64,000 nucleotides of DNA from Anabaena sp. UHCC 0187 (GCF_009712035.1 NZ_VILB01000014.1:336086-400085); one strand, 5' to 3'; positions 26,907 through 36,981 are shown, counted from the first letter of the stretch. The notes: a model not told the origin generated them from the letters alone. Translations and numbers: made by a program.

Positions 26907-27758
26907 GTGTCAATTCAAGAACATAAAATTACAGTAGATTCTTTAGAATGGTTTTATCGGGAAGCTGAACCGATTGGGAGAACTGATTTAATTCCTGTGT
27001 TATGCTTACACGGGATAGTTTCTCAAAGTTATAGTTGGAGAAATGTTATTCCCAGTTTAGCAGCACAGGGAAATAGAGTTATTGCTCCTGACTGGATTGG
27101 TTACGGTTTTTCCAGTAACCCAGAAAAACAGGATTTTGCTTATACTCCTGACGCATTTATCACAGCCTTAGAAGGATTTGTGAAGGCTTTAGAATTAGAA
27201 AGATTTTCCTTGGTTGTCCAAGGATTTTTAGGTTCAGTTGGGTTACAATATGCCTTACGTCATCCGGAAAAGATTGCTAATATTGCTATTTTAAATACAC
27301 CCATTACCACTTCTGCAAAAATTCCCTGGAAAATCAAACAAATGGGTTTACCTTTTGCGGGAGACATGATTACCCAAGATCCTTTATTAGTTGATAGAAC
27401 CTTAGAGGGTGGTAGTCGTTACCGCATTGAAGATCAAGATTTAGATATTTATAGAAAACCATTTTTGAAAAGTTCTGCACCTGGGAGAAGTCTTTTAGCA
27501 ACAGTTCGCAATTTCCAGCTAGAAAAAGCAATGATAGAAATAGAAAATGGGTTTAAAAAATGGCAACAACCTATTTTAGTCCAATGGGGGATGATTGATC
27601 CTTGGTTATCTGTAGATATGGCGGAAACTTTCGTTAAATCTGTACCAAATGGTGAAATAATCAAACTGAATAACGTGGGACATTATCCCCAAGAACATTA
27701 TCATGAAGTAATTTTACAGGATTTATTACCATTTGTGCGGCGTTCCCAGTCGAATTAG
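26907..27758 (+). CDS. Alpha/beta hydrolase fold protein lacking the usual nucleophile
   Basis: The 283-aa product starts with GTG and reads like a haloalkane dehalogenase/epoxide hydrolase-type fold: VLCLHGIVSQSYSWRNVIPS (oxyanion loop HG), APDWIGYGFS, then VVQGFLGSVGLQYALRHPEK, GMIDPW and VGHYPQEH. At the nucleophile elbow, where Ser or Asp is expected (G-x-S-x-G or Q-D-W-G-G), residue 106 is Gly. The putative acid (Asp of MIDPW) and His (VGHYP) remain. I recall plant chloroplast and cyanobacterial relatives with the same QGFLGS, so this is probably a conserved subfamily, not a mutation. It may be a binding protein or use a different chemistry. Confidence 0.8.
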   Translation: MSIQEHKITVDSLEWFYREAEPIGRTDLIPVLCLHGIVSQSYSWRNVIPSLAAQGNRVIAPDWIGYGFSSNPEKQDFAYTPDAFITALEGFVKALELERFSLVVQGFLGSVGLQYALRHPEKIANIAILNTPITTSAKIPWKIKQMGLPFAGDMITQDPLLVDRTLEGGSRYRIEDQDLDIYRKPFLKSSAPGRSLLATVRNFQLEKAMIEIENGFKKWQQPILVQWGMIDPWLSVDMAETFVKSVPNGEIIKLNNVGHYPQEHYHEVILQDLLPFVRRSQSN

Positions 27759-27904
27759 TCATACACCTGTGTTTCCTGTTTCCAACTATCCCTCTTCTAA
27801 TAAATAGGAATGTTTTTTAGAAGAAGGATAGTGAAGTGACACCCAATCTACGTAATATATTATGTATCATTTTGTCAATTTGTTTTATCTACTCATTTAA
27901 AATA

Positions 27905-28337
27905 ATGATTGAACACTATCAAAATCAACAACATAACATCTTTTATGGTGATGCTATTAGCGTTTTATCAAATCATATTCCTTCAGAATCAGTAGATTTA
28001 ATTTTTATCGATCCTCCCTATAATATAGGTAAGAAATTTGGTAATTTCCATGATAAATGGGAATCAGAAGCAGAATATATAAATTGGTCATATCAATGGC
28101 TTGATGAATGTATTCGCATTCTCAAACAAAGAACAAGCCAGGATAAGATATCAAATCAAAGCTATTATTAAGAAATATATGGAATGTATAGAAGAAGTGA
28201 TAAATATTCCAGAACTAATACTTCGTTTTAATAAAGTTTTGGAATTTCAAAGGGGTATTCAGGTAATTGAAGAAATAGTTTTACAAAGTCGAGTTGAGTT
28301 CAATATGGAAGAAGAAGTAGTTGAGGATGAAATATGA
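27905..28337 (+). pseudogene. Truncated DNA N6-adenine methyltransferase remnant
   Basis: From ATG 27905 the frame encodes the start of a methyltransferase: HNIFYGDAISVLSNHIPSES, then VDLIFIDPPYNIGKKFGNF (catalytic DPPY) and YINWSYQWLDECIRILKQ. Just after this, near 28130, the homology ends. A second fragment in another frame (about 28130-28337, EQARIRYQIKAIIKKYMECI and a Glu-rich end) follows and is open to TGA at 28335-28337. The catalytic domain and target recognition region expected between them are missing, so an internal deletion has fused the head to a tail, possibly of this gene or of a partner endonuclease. Not functional as a methyltransferase. Confidence 0.75.
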
Positions 28338-28458
28338 TGATGATAAATATAAGATTTACACTTCTTAACCCACCCACATCCTTGCTGTAAAATCACCGTA
28401 ACCTGATAATGAGAGTAGATGCAATAATTTGTAAATTGATTAAGGTAGGTTAGAATTC

Positions 28459-29037
28459 ATGGCGTATTCTTGGTTTAAAGCATTTCACATTATTGGCTTT
28501 GTGGTTTGGTTTGCGGGGTTATTTTACCTAGTGCGATTGTTTATCTATCATGTTGAAGCTAACCTTGAACCAGAACCAGCAAGAACGATACTGAAAAACC
28601 AGTATCAAATCATGGAAAAGCGTCTTTATGGTATTATCACGACCCCAGGTATGTGCGTAACAGTAGCAATGGCTATTGGAATCTTATCTACAAACATGGA
28701 ACTGCTACAAGAACCCTGGTTACATTTCAAATTAGGGTTCGTAGGTATATTAATCGGCTATCATTACTACTGTGGAAGATTAATGAAGCAGTTAGCAGCG
28801 GATGAATGTAAGTGGACTGGTCAAAGTTTACGCGCATTAAATGAAGCACCAACACTTTTATTAGTTGTAATTGTGATGTTGGCGACATTTAAGAACAACT
28901 TACCAACAGATATTACAGCTTGGTTAATTTTTGGTTTAGTGATTTTCATGGCTGTGACTATTCAACTTTACGCCAAAATCCGCAGACGCAATAAAGAGAA
29001 GCTGACAGCAGAATTAAATCAAATTCCCCAAGCGTAA
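28459..29037 (+). CDS. hemJ: Protoporphyrinogen IX oxidase, HemJ type
   Basis: HemJ oxidises protoporphyrinogen IX to protoporphyrin IX in most cyanobacteria, supplying both ChlH (Mg branch) and ferrochelatase (heme branch). The 192-aa product begins MAYSWFKAFHIIGFVVWFAG, with the conserved His10, and has four transmembrane segments, HFKLGFVGILIGYHYYCGRL in the middle and ALNEAPTLLLVVIVMLA later. Length and topology match the family. It acts in the membrane and is thought to bind heme. It follows the methyltransferase remnant by ~120 bp and appears to have its own promoter. Confidence 0.93.
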   Translation: MAYSWFKAFHIIGFVVWFAGLFYLVRLFIYHVEANLEPEPARTILKNQYQIMEKRLYGIITTPGMCVTVAMAIGILSTNMELLQEPWLHFKLGFVGILIGYHYYCGRLMKQLAADECKWTGQSLRALNEAPTLLLVVIVMLATFKNNLPTDITAWLIFGLVIFMAVTIQLYAKIRRRNKEKLTAELNQIPQA

Positions 29038-29044
29038 TCATGTA

Positions 29045-29095
29045 CTTTTTTCTTTGCGTCTTTGCTTCTCTGCGCCTCTGCGCGAAACAAAAACA
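29045..29095. repeat. CTTTGCGTCTTTGC...CTCTGCGCGAAACA dispersed repeat
   Basis: T/C-rich motif ending CTCTGCGCGAAACAAAAA, repeated with small changes at 55472-55527. It sits at the 3' end of hemJ; the poly-A end suggests it could act as a terminator element on the other strand. Confidence 0.6.
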
Positions 29096-29104
29096 ATGAT
29101 ATGG

Positions 29105-29713
29105 TTATCGAACACTGCCAGCTTGACAATCCCGTAACCATAGTTTAACACCTTGAGCGATCGCCCCGTTACTACTATTTCTAGGTGGTGCGATAGGTGG
29201 TTTGACTGGATAACTACCGTCTTGGGTAAACATCATTACCACAGTCCAACCAATGTTCGTTTTTGTCAAAAATAGCCTGTGAAATTCTTGTAATTCCACA
29301 GGTTTTTTGTGGATATATGTCCGTTCTAAGGTAGTAAAAAAAACCTGTTTTACTCCTTCTGTTTCATAGTTATTCCCATTATTAATCCCAGGATTTAGTG
29401 GTAAAGATTCAAACTCTGGTTTACCAGCAGCTAAGATATAGGAAAAAGTATCAACACTCCGTTTCAGAATACGCGCACGTTGGATAGAACGGTTAGCATA
29501 GCTAGGTAAATCTAACATTAACTGCGTTGTTAAAGTTTCTAAACTTTGTTCAGAACAGGAATTACTAATTTCGGGGTTTACAGGTTTGGGAGAAATATTT
29601 TTAGCAATTACTGGGTATTGCAAATAACTACAATTTATCAACCACGAAAGCCATAAAGCTGTGGAGAAATATACCTTTTTTTTAATTCCTAAACTTTTGT
29701 AGGGGTTTAGCAT
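29105..29713 (-). CDS. Hypothetical exported protein, 202 aa
   Basis: The N-terminus (KKKVYFSTALWLSWLINCSY then LQYPVIA) fits a signal peptide or membrane anchor. The rest is soluble, with Cys residues near 53 (SNSCSEQS) and near the C-terminus (WLRDCQAG) that could pair, and FLTKTNIGWTVVMMFTQDGS as the best-ordered stretch. It looks like a conserved cyanobacterial periplasmic protein, but I do not recognise a family. A tract of palindromes separates it from pyrF upstream. Confidence 0.6.
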   Translation of the reverse strand: MLNPYKSLGIKKKVYFSTALWLSWLINCSYLQYPVIAKNISPKPVNPEISNSCSEQSLETLTTQLMLDLPSYANRSIQRARILKRSVDTFSYILAAGKPEFESLPLNPGINNGNNYETEGVKQVFFTTLERTYIHKKPVELQEFHRLFLTKTNIGWTVVMMFTQDGSYPVKPPIAPPRNSSNGAIAQGVKLWLRDCQAGSVR

Positions 29714-29751
29714 TGCTCATTAGTGTCAACTTAAGGTAAAACCTCTATCCC

Positions 29752-29869
29752 GCAAGGAACTCAAGTTCCTTGCTAATAGCGAAAGTCATCTAAAGATGAC
29801 TAAATACTGGGAAAATTTATTAGTCCGTTTTAACGGACTTGAGCTATGAGACAGGGAATAAATTCCCTG
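29752..29869. repeat. Array of four compact palindromes
   Basis: Four hairpins, each with a 2-nt loop, lie in 118 bp: GCAAGGAACT/AGTTCCTTGC (29752-29773), AGTCATCT/AGATGACT (29784-29801), AGTCCGTT/AACGGACT (29822-29839) and CAGGGAAT/ATTCCCTG (29852-29869). All stems are perfect. The last module recurs alone at 33251-33268. It lies 12 bp after the pyrF stop. Confidence 0.9.
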
Positions 29870-29881
29870 GCGTGTCTTCGT

Positions 29882-30598
29882 TCATGATACCGTCTGTAAC
29901 TCCTCAACAATCTGATTCCAAGCTAACGTAGGTTCAGCAGCCGCAGTAATGGGACGACCGATAACTAGATAATCTGCCCCGGCTGTGATAGCCTGGGAGG
30001 GTGTAAGCGATCGCTTTTGATCTCCCTTCTCAGACCATGTTGGCCGCACCCCTGGACAAACCAGCAAAAAGTCTTTTTCACAACTTGCTCTTAATTGTTG
30101 CACCTCTTGGGGAGAACAAACCGCCCCGTTTAAACCGGAATTTTGCGCCAACAACGCCATTTCTAAGGCAAATTCTGGCAATTCTAAAGGTATTTTTAAA
30201 TCAAACGCCAATTGTCGCGCCGAAATACTGGTTAACAAGGTAATAGCGATTAATTTCGGTGGTTTTGTCCCAGCTTTTTCCGCCCCAATTTGCACAGCTT
30301 CCGCCGCAGCTTTGAGAGCATCACTACCGCAAGTTGAATGAATTGTCAATAAATCCACCCCATAACCAGCCGCAGCGCGACAAGCACCGGCGACAGTGTT
30401 GGGGATATCGTGAAATTTCAAATCGAGAAAAATCCGTTTTTCTTGAGATTTAAGAATTTCCAGAATCTTGGGACCAGTGCTGGTAAACAACTCCAACCCA
30501 ACTTTCCAGAAAGTAACTTGGGGAAGTTTATCCATCAGAGCGATCGCACTATCTAAATCTGGTACATCTAAAGGAACAATAATTTTGTCAGCATTCAT
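29882..30598 (-). CDS. pyrF: Orotidine 5'-phosphate decarboxylase
   Basis: PyrF converts OMP to UMP, the last step of de novo pyrimidine synthesis, in the cytosol. The 238-aa product has the signature [14 protein letters not shown] with catalytic Lys61 and Asp64, substrate-binding [13 protein letters not shown] at the N-terminus, and VCPGVRP and VIGRPITAA near the C-terminus. Length is normal. A HIP1 site lies within the gene. It is monocistronic here. Confidence 0.97.
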   Translation of the reverse strand: MNADKIIVPLDVPDLDSAIALMDKLPQVTFWKVGLELFTSTGPKILEILKSQEKRIFLDLKFHDIPNTVAGACRAAAGYGVDLLTIHSTCGSDALKAAAEAVQIGAEKAGTKPPKLIAITLLTSISARQLAFDLKIPLELPEFALEMALLAQNSGLNGAVCSPQEVQQLRASCEKDFLLVCPGVRPTWSEKGDQKRSLTPSQAITAGADYLVIGRPITAAAEPTLAWNQIVEELQTVS

Positions 30599-31315
30599 AA
30601 TTATTATTATTACTTATTACATATTATTCAATTTACTATACTCCAATATTGATGTTTATTATCGCTACTTTTCACTAGGGTAGAAAAATGGTTGTGTATT
30701 CATACAATTAAATTTACTCAATCAAATATTGAAGTTTTTAATAAAATATGAATGCTATATAATGCAATACAGTAGAAATTTAGCTTTTAACCTCGGTTTT
30801 TCCTAATTGATAAGTGGAAATTATTTATATTTCAAAAATAGTTTAAATATTAATATTGTCGAAAAATTAACAGAACTTAATGTTTATATTTTCTTAATAT
30901 TTAATTGAGAATTATTTCTATTTATCAACGATCTTGCAATAGTTTCAGCGATTTGGTAGAATTTCATAATCTAGGCTTAGTATGTAAATTTTCTAAAATC
31001 GCCGGAAGTAGAATTTAGAAATCCTTTATTTATAGATGTTTGAGAAATAGGGAAAGTGACGATAGGGAAAATATTAGTCAGTGATAGAGAGTTTTTTGGA
31101 GAACTTTAGAAATAAATTGATGTAGTTTTGTAAAGCGAAGTCAGAGCGAGTTGACAAAATAGACAGTTTATGATATGGGAATCAGCAAAGATATCATTCT
31201 ATTCAAAGATATTAAAATCATGCTCATATAATATTTTTTGTAAAATTACTATATACTTAGTGATTTCAGTATTATATTTATAATATTAAAATTTGTGCTG
31301 AAAGGATATAAAAAA
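30599..31315. other. Gene-free AT-rich gap
   Basis: About 700 bp without any supported gene, RNA or repeat. It is strongly AT-rich and must hold the promoters of pyrF (left side) and of the coiled-coil/GUN4 pair (right side), but no clear -10/-35 boxes stand out. Confidence 0.5.
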
Positions 31316-32182
31316 ATGCTTGGATGGTTGTTTGGGGGTGTAGTTAAAAAATTTGAACGTGCAGCAAAAGACGTGATTCAAGAAAGTAGTCAAGAAATAT
31401 CCAACTTATTTGATCATAAACTCAAACCTCTAGCTGATCAATTTGACTATGTATCACAACAACGTCTTCAAGAAATAGAAGATTTAGAAACTCAGACAAA
31501 AGTAGATATTGAAAACTTAATGAATCATGCTAACGATAAAGTCAAGGCTAATTTACAAGAAATTAATCAATTAAGAGAACAAGTAATTAAAGACTCACAA
31601 CAAACAATTAGTCAAACAAACTTTTATTTAGAAAATCGCATTAATCAACTTTCATTAGCAGTTATGGAAGCTATTGCAGGTGTAGATAGTAGTTTACAAA
31701 GAGTCGAAAATTTAGAAAATCAATTATTTGCAGATGCGAGTCAACTGATAGATAAAATAGATGAAGCAATAGATGGTAAATTAGAATTTATTCGTAATGA
31801 ATTAAAAAAACATTTACACCATGCTTTACCCAACCCCTTAGATAAATGTAGACAACAATTAGGAATTGGCTGGAAATTTGGTGGTAGTATTTCCGATATG
31901 CAGCTTTACAAATTAAATCAATGTTATGAATTGAGTAAATTAAATGAAAACACACCTATTGATCAAGTCTTAGAAACCTATGGACAATTACAACATAATG
32001 CCGCAATGATGGCCGCTTTAGTCAGAAAATCTCCAGAATTAAGACGTAGAGCAATTGAAGACTGGATGAAATATGGTTTATTATGTGAATTTTGGCGTAG
32101 TACAATAGCCGATTATGATCAAAAAGATCAATTGAAATTACAGGGTAGTTATTCACAACAAATGTTAAAAGGTAATTTATAA
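31316..32182 (+). CDS. Coiled-coil protein of unknown function, partner of the GUN4-domain gene
   Basis: The start is placed at ATG 31316, with AAGGA eight bases upstream; an in-frame GTG at 31295 has no site. The 288-aa product begins MLGWLFGGVVKKFERAAKDV, a short amphipathic or membrane-touching helix, followed by ~160 residues of coiled coil (heptad-like LQEIEDLETQTKVDIENLMN). The C-terminal third (KCRQQLGIGWKFGGSISDMQ to the end) is a helical domain I do not recognise. It is 27 bp upstream of the GUN4-domain gene, so the two are almost certainly co-transcribed and may act together. Confidence 0.6.
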   Translation: MLGWLFGGVVKKFERAAKDVIQESSQEISNLFDHKLKPLADQFDYVSQQRLQEIEDLETQTKVDIENLMNHANDKVKANLQEINQLREQVIKDSQQTISQTNFYLENRINQLSLAVMEAIAGVDSSLQRVENLENQLFADASQLIDKIDEAIDGKLEFIRNELKKHLHHALPNPLDKCRQQLGIGWKFGGSISDMQLYKLNQCYELSKLNENTPIDQVLETYGQLQHNAAMMAALVRKSPELRRRAIEDWMKYGLLCEFWRSTIADYDQKDQLKLQGSYSQQMLKGNL

Positions 32183-32209
32183 CTATAAAGTAACAATAGG
32201 GTTAATTTT

Positions 32210-33085
32210 ATGATTGCATCTGACAAGAACTGGAAAACACCTTTAGGAGTTTACGAAAAAGCAATAGAAGAATTGAGAAATGCGAGAACAGAATTACAAG
32301 AAACTCAAAATAATTTCCTGGTTACTGTTCAAACTTTGCACACAGAAATACAAACATTAAAATCTCAACTTCGTGAAACACAAGAGAAACTAGAAACCAG
32401 TGAACAAATAATCATAGAAACCAAAAGTAATTTAAGGCAAGCTACAGACGAAATAGAGAATTTAAAAGCTATGTTAAATGAACCAAAAGCAAATACCCAA
32501 ATTATCCAAGAATTAGCAGAGATAAAAGCACAAATATCACAATTACAAACTCACATTCAACAACCAGAACAACCAACTACTGTACAGGCTTTATCAAATT
32601 TACAATTACAATTGTCGCAATTAACAGATGAATTAACTTTAGTATCTCATGCTTCGGGAATGGATTATAGAAATTTACAGCAATTATTATCTGCACAAAA
32701 CTGGAAAGATGCTGATAAAGCAACCTATTCTATAATGTTGAAAATATCTGAACGTGAAAATGTATGTTGGTTAGATGATGGAGACATTAGAAAATTTCCC
32801 CGCTATGATTTACATATAATTAATCAACTTTGGGTTAAATATAGTGATGGTAAGTTTGGGTTTAGTATCCAAAAACAGATTCTTCAAAATCATAAACAGT
32901 TTACAGCTAGATGTGGTTGGATAGAAAATCTTGCTAAGAATGAATTGATAAAATACGAAGATTATAATTTTACTTTAGATGCAAATAGAGGACATCTTCC
33001 CTCAACACCTCGAATAGTCGGGTTAGGTTTAAGAAATACTAATGAAATTACCCACCGATTAAATATTTTTTACTCAAGATATTAA
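32210..33085 (+). CDS. Coiled-coil plus GUN4-domain protein
   Basis: Residues ~15-150 are coiled coil (LQETQNNFLVTVQTLHTEIQ and similar); residues ~155-285 form a GUN4 domain: LQQLLSAQNWKDADKATYSI, then DGDIRKFPRYDLHIINQLWV and YSDGKFGFSIQKQILQ. GUN4 binds protoporphyrin IX and Mg-protoporphyrin IX and stimulates Mg chelatase. Standalone Gun4 lacks this coiled coil; cyanobacteria have many GUN4 fusions whose roles appear to be sensory or in conflict systems, so this is not necessarily the chlorophyll-pathway Gun4. The upstream coiled-coil gene is likely its partner. Soluble. Confidence 0.8.
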   Translation: MIASDKNWKTPLGVYEKAIEELRNARTELQETQNNFLVTVQTLHTEIQTLKSQLRETQEKLETSEQIIIETKSNLRQATDEIENLKAMLNEPKANTQIIQELAEIKAQISQLQTHIQQPEQPTTVQALSNLQLQLSQLTDELTLVSHASGMDYRNLQQLLSAQNWKDADKATYSIMLKISERENVCWLDDGDIRKFPRYDLHIINQLWVKYSDGKFGFSIQKQILQNHKQFTARCGWIENLAKNELIKYEDYNFTLDANRGHLPSTPRIVGLGLRNTNEITHRLNIFYSRY

Positions 33086-33250
33086 TGGTTCTTCAGTACC
33101 TAATATGCTAAATTATGAGAATAAAAATTCTAAATAAGATCAAGAAGAACATCAAAGTCATTGATATTGTAGTTGACTTACGAGACTAATTTGTTGTTGA
33201 CTGTAAGTGGTTTAAATTTGGGTGCATTTACCGATTATCTTATTTTAGAC

Positions 33251-33268
33251 AGGGAATAGATTCCCTGA
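33251..33268. repeat. Single CAGGGAAT/ATTCCCTG palindrome
   Basis: CAGGGAATAGATTCCCTG has the same arms as the fourth module of the array at 29752-29869, here alone 29 bp beyond the tyrS stop. Confidence 0.7.
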
Positions 33269-33296
33269 CTTATTCTGGAGTGCGTAGTGCTGACAG

Positions 33297-34493
33297 CTAC
33301 TTTACTAACCGCACAAAATTCTTCTTACCCACCTGTAGCACCTGATCATATAAATCATCAGGTGTAGAAAAACTTAAATCCGCATCAGCAATCTTATCAC
33401 CATTTATCCTCACTCCACCCTCCTGAATTTTGCGTTTACCTTCCGCTGTACTTTTACACAAACCAGTAGCACCGAGAATATAAGCTAATTTAGCGGGAAA
33501 TTGAGGAATAGCAGCTAGAGAAAATTCCGGTAATGCTCCTTCCTTACCACCACTTTTCGCAGCTTCCTTCGCTTCATTAGCCGCTTGTTCGCCATGATAC
33601 TGACGGACAATTTCCCAAGCCAAAAACTCTTGGCGATCGCGCGGGTTTTCTGGCAGACTATGTAAAGGTAAATCTGTGAGCAGTTCAAAATACTGTGACA
33701 GTAAATTATCTGGCACACCTTGAAGTTTTTGATACTTTTGGGAAGGATGTTCACCTAAACCCACATAATTACCCAAAGACTTAGACATTTTTTGGACACC
33801 ATCAGTCCCAATCAAAATTGGTAATAACAGTCCAAATTGAGGTTTTAAATTAAAATGACGTTGTAAATCCCGTCCCACAGCGATGTTAAATTTCTGATCA
33901 GTCCCCCCCAATTCCACATCAGCTTCCACAGCCACAGAATCATAACCTTGCATCAGTGGATACAGGAACTCATGGAGGAAAATGGGACTCTCTTGTTTAT
34001 AACGTTCCGCAAAACCTTCTTTGGCTAACATTTGTCCTACGGTCATGGTTGAAAGTAACTCCAAAGTTTTCCCTAAATCTAGACGAGAAAGCCATTCTGA
34101 GTTATAACGTACCTCAAGCCTACCGGGTGTATCAAAATCTAAAATAGGACGCACTTGGTCAAGATAAGTTTGGGCATTTTGTGCCACATCAGCTTCCGTA
34201 AGTTGACGACGTACCTCAGATTTACCAGTAGGATCACCAATGCGGGCTGTAAAATCACCAATGATCAGTACCGCTGTATGACCAGCATCTTGAAATGCCC
34301 GTAATTTCCGTACAGGTATACTATGACCAAAATGAATATCTGCCCCCGTCGGGTCAATACCCAATTTAATCCTTAAAGGACGGTCAGAATTGAGTAACCG
34401 CTTTTCCAGACTTTCCGTGTCATTATCACCATCATGAGGTTGCGGAAAAATTTCTGCCACACCACGATGCAACCAAGAGAAATTTTGCGTCAT
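33297..34493 (-). CDS. tyrS: Tyrosyl-tRNA synthetase
   Basis: TyrRS charges tRNA-Tyr. The class I signatures are present: [13 protein letters not shown] (HIGH-type) and [11 protein letters not shown] (KMSKS), with a C-terminal S4 RNA-binding domain ([20 protein letters not shown]). The start is put at ATG 34493 (398 aa, [20 protein letters not shown]), the family's usual N-terminus; a frame 21 codons longer exists without supporting features. No anomaly. It is divergent from the class A PBP gene. Confidence 0.95.
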   Translation of the reverse strand: MTQNFSWLHRGVAEIFPQPHDGDNDTESLEKRLLNSDRPLRIKLGIDPTGADIHFGHSIPVRKLRAFQDAGHTAVLIIGDFTARIGDPTGKSEVRRQLTEADVAQNAQTYLDQVRPILDFDTPGRLEVRYNSEWLSRLDLGKTLELLSTMTVGQMLAKEGFAERYKQESPIFLHEFLYPLMQGYDSVAVEADVELGGTDQKFNIAVGRDLQRHFNLKPQFGLLLPILIGTDGVQKMSKSLGNYVGLGEHPSQKYQKLQGVPDNLLSQYFELLTDLPLHSLPENPRDRQEFLAWEIVRQYHGEQAANEAKEAAKSGGKEGALPEFSLAAIPQFPAKLAYILGATGLCKSTAEGKRKIQEGGVRINGDKIADADLSFSTPDDLYDQVLQVGKKNFVRLVK

Positions 34494-34666
34494 ACTAAGA
34501 AATCCGTGATTAACTATATTTTCCACTTTAAAAGTTAAGTTTGTTATGTTCACCAACCAATTATCCGTTCTTTGCTCTGTCAGACTACTATAATTGCAAA
34601 AAATTAACTGTCTTTTTCCATTTAATGAATTACATTTAAATTTACAAGTGAGGAAGTGAGATCGCC

Positions 34667-36589
34667 GTGTCGTCTAGGACTTTTGCAAACAAACAACCAC
34701 AAGAGCAGGCTTCATCTGGATTTGAGTTTTTTAAAGGAGTCGGTCAGATAACTGGCGGTACTCTGCTATCCATAACACTCCTAACAAGCTCTATTGTTGC
34801 GGGAGGACTAGTAGGTTTAGCCATTAGTTTCCGCAATTTGCCAGATGTTAGACAAATAAAAAACTTTTTTCCCTCGGAAACCACTTACATATACGATATA
34901 CAAGGTAAACTATTAACCAGTATCCACGGAGAAGCTAACCGAGAAGTAGTACCCCTGAATAAAGTTTCCCCCAACCTAAAACGCGCAGTTTTAGCCAGTG
35001 AAGATGGTCACTTTTACGATCATCATGGGATTAATCCTACCGGTGTTGGCCGGGCCATAGTTGTCAACATGGTAGCAGGTGGTGTGAAAGAAGGTGGTTC
35101 TACCATCACCATGCAGTTGGTAAAAAACCTATTTTTGTCGCAAAAACGGGCTTTTACGCGGAAGTTAGCCGAAGCTGTACTAGCAATTCGTTTAGAGCAA
35201 ATTCTCAGTAAAGACGAAATTCTAGAAATGTATCTCAATCAAGTTTATTGGGGTCATAACAACTACGGTGTACAAACCGCAGCCCGCAGTTATTTTAACA
35301 AATCAGCAGAATATTTAACTTTGGGTGAATCAGCTATGATGGCAGGTTTAATCCAAGCACCAGAAGAATTTAGCCCTTTTGCCAGCGTAAAACTGGCGAA
35401 ACAGAAACAAAAAGAAGTTCTGGGGCGAATGGTAGAGTTAAATTGGATTACCACAAAAGAATACGAGGATGCTCTCAAGCAAGAAATTAAATTTGGGAAA
35501 ATCAAGTCTTTTCAAGGTAGCGCCTCACCTTACATCACCAATACCGTAGCCCAAGAGTTGAGGAAAAAATTTGGACGTGATGCCTTACTAAAAGGCGGAA
35601 TGCGCGTGCAAACTACTGTTGATGCTAAATTCCAAGCAATGGCCGAAGAAACCGTCAAAACTTGGCATAACAGACTTCAGTCCCAAGGGTTATATAAAAA
35701 TCAAATGGCCTTGGTGGCAATTGATCCCCGGACACATTTTGTCAAAGCTCTAGTTGGTGGCGTAGATTCTAAAGCCAGCGAATTTAACCGAGCCATTCAG
35801 TCCCTCCGCCAACCAGGTTCTTCATTCAAGCCCTTTGTTTACTATACTGCCTTTGCTACTGGTAAATATGCACCAGATAGCACAGTAGTAGATGCTCCAG
35901 TCAGCTACCAAGATGGTAATAATAGGTACTTCCCAAGAAACTATGATGGTGGCTTTGCCGGAGCGATGTCAATTCGCAAAGCCCTCGCTCAATCTCGCAA
36001 CATCCCAGTGATTAAACTTGGTAAAGCAGTGGGGATGAATAAGGTCATTGAAACCTGCCGGACTTTAGGAATTATGAGTCCTATGGAACCTGTTACCTCT
36101 TTACCTTTGGGCGCTATTGGTGTCACTCCCCTAGAAATGGCCAGTGCCTATGCTACCTTTGCTAATTATGGCTGGCAGTCACCATCTACTGTAATTGTGA
36201 GAATTACAGATAGCGCTGGTAATGTGATTTTGGACAATACACCCAAACCTAAACAAGTTCTTGACCCTTGGGCATCAGCAGCGACTATTGATATCATGAC
36301 TTCAGTAATGACTGAAGGTACAGGAAAAGGTGCTGCCATAAATCGCCCCAGTGCGGGTAAAACAGGAACTACATCCTCAGAAAAGGATATTTGGTTTGTC
36401 GGTACTGTACCACAACTAACTACTGCTGTTTGGGTGGGCAGGGATGACAGTAAACAATTGGCTAGTGGGGCAACCGGTGGCGGCATGGTAGCTCCCGTTT
36501 GGCGAGATTTTATGACCAAAGCCCTCAAGGATGTACCTGTAGAAAAGTTTAAGTCACCTTCTCAGTTCCCACGTCCTAAATCAAATTAA
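34667..36589 (+). CDS. Class A penicillin-binding protein (PBP1A type)
   Basis: A bifunctional peptidoglycan synthase, 640 aa, starting with GTG. One transmembrane segment (~30-58) anchors it in the plasma membrane. The GT51 transglycosylase has [20 protein letters not shown] and [20 protein letters not shown]; the transpeptidase has S-x-x-K in QPGSSFKPF (~383-390), S-x-N in AQSRNIPV, and KTGTTSSEK (~564). All catalytic residues are present. It polymerises lipid II (made by MurG) and cross-links it. HIP1 sites are absent from most of the gene. Confidence 0.95.
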   Translation: MSSRTFANKQPQEQASSGFEFFKGVGQITGGTLLSITLLTSSIVAGGLVGLAISFRNLPDVRQIKNFFPSETTYIYDIQGKLLTSIHGEANREVVPLNKVSPNLKRAVLASEDGHFYDHHGINPTGVGRAIVVNMVAGGVKEGGSTITMQLVKNLFLSQKRAFTRKLAEAVLAIRLEQILSKDEILEMYLNQVYWGHNNYGVQTAARSYFNKSAEYLTLGESAMMAGLIQAPEEFSPFASVKLAKQKQKEVLGRMVELNWITTKEYEDALKQEIKFGKIKSFQGSASPYITNTVAQELRKKFGRDALLKGGMRVQTTVDAKFQAMAEETVKTWHNRLQSQGLYKNQMALVAIDPRTHFVKALVGGVDSKASEFNRAIQSLRQPGSSFKPFVYYTAFATGKYAPDSTVVDAPVSYQDGNNRYFPRNYDGGFAGAMSIRKALAQSRNIPVIKLGKAVGMNKVIETCRTLGIMSPMEPVTSLPLGAIGVTPLEMASAYATFANYGWQSPSTVIVRITDSAGNVILDNTPKPKQVLDPWASAATIDIMTSVMTEGTGKGAAINRPSAGKTGTTSSEKDIWFVGTVPQLTTAVWVGRDDSKQLASGATGGGMVAPVWRDFMTKALKDVPVEKFKSPSQFPRPKSN

Positions 36590-36608
36590 TTGGTTAGTTG
36601 TCCGTTGT

Positions 36609-36634
36609 CAGTGGGAAAATTATTTCTCCCACTG
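36609..36634. terminator. Hairpin between two convergent genes
   Basis: CAGTGGGA (36609-36616) pairs with TCCCACTG (36627-36634), loop 10 nt, between the PBP gene and the convergent DUF1825 gene. There is no strong T-run; GTTCCCT repeats follow. It may end both transcripts. Confidence 0.45.
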
Positions 36635-36657
36635 CCTCGCCTGTTCCCTGTTCCCTG

Positions 36658-36981
36658 TCATTTTGTTTTTTCCAATTCCGCTTTCATCCTTTCTAATGTC
36701 ACATTCATTTGCTCAAACATTTGTTGTGGAGTTACACCAAACTGACCTAGTTGAGTTTTTAGTTGCTGTATGGTCATTTGCGCCATAAAATCCTCTGATA
36801 GCTCAAAACGCTTCATAAAGACGCGATATCTGTCCATCATGGATTCCATTTGCTCAATAAACAGTTTCTTGCCCTCGCGGTCAAATTTGCCGTAGTTGTT
36901 GCCAAGCTGAATCAGTGCTTGATAATCTTCAAACAACTGTTTAGCTTCTTGCTGCACTATTTCAGAGTCGAAGAATCCCAT
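36658..36981 (-). CDS. DUF1825 family protein
   Basis: A 107-aa, all-helical protein (MGFFDSEIVQQEAKQLFEDY, then KFDREGKKLFIEQMESMMDR and a Met/Gln-rich C-terminus). DUF1825 is a cyanobacteria-specific conserved family of unknown function. The length is normal. It is convergent with the PBP gene and has 218 bp to the next minus-strand gene. Confidence 0.88.
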   Translation of the reverse strand: MGFFDSEIVQQEAKQLFEDYQALIQLGNNYGKFDREGKKLFIEQMESMMDRYRVFMKRFELSEDFMAQMTIQQLKTQLGQFGVTPQQMFEQMNVTLERMKAELEKTK

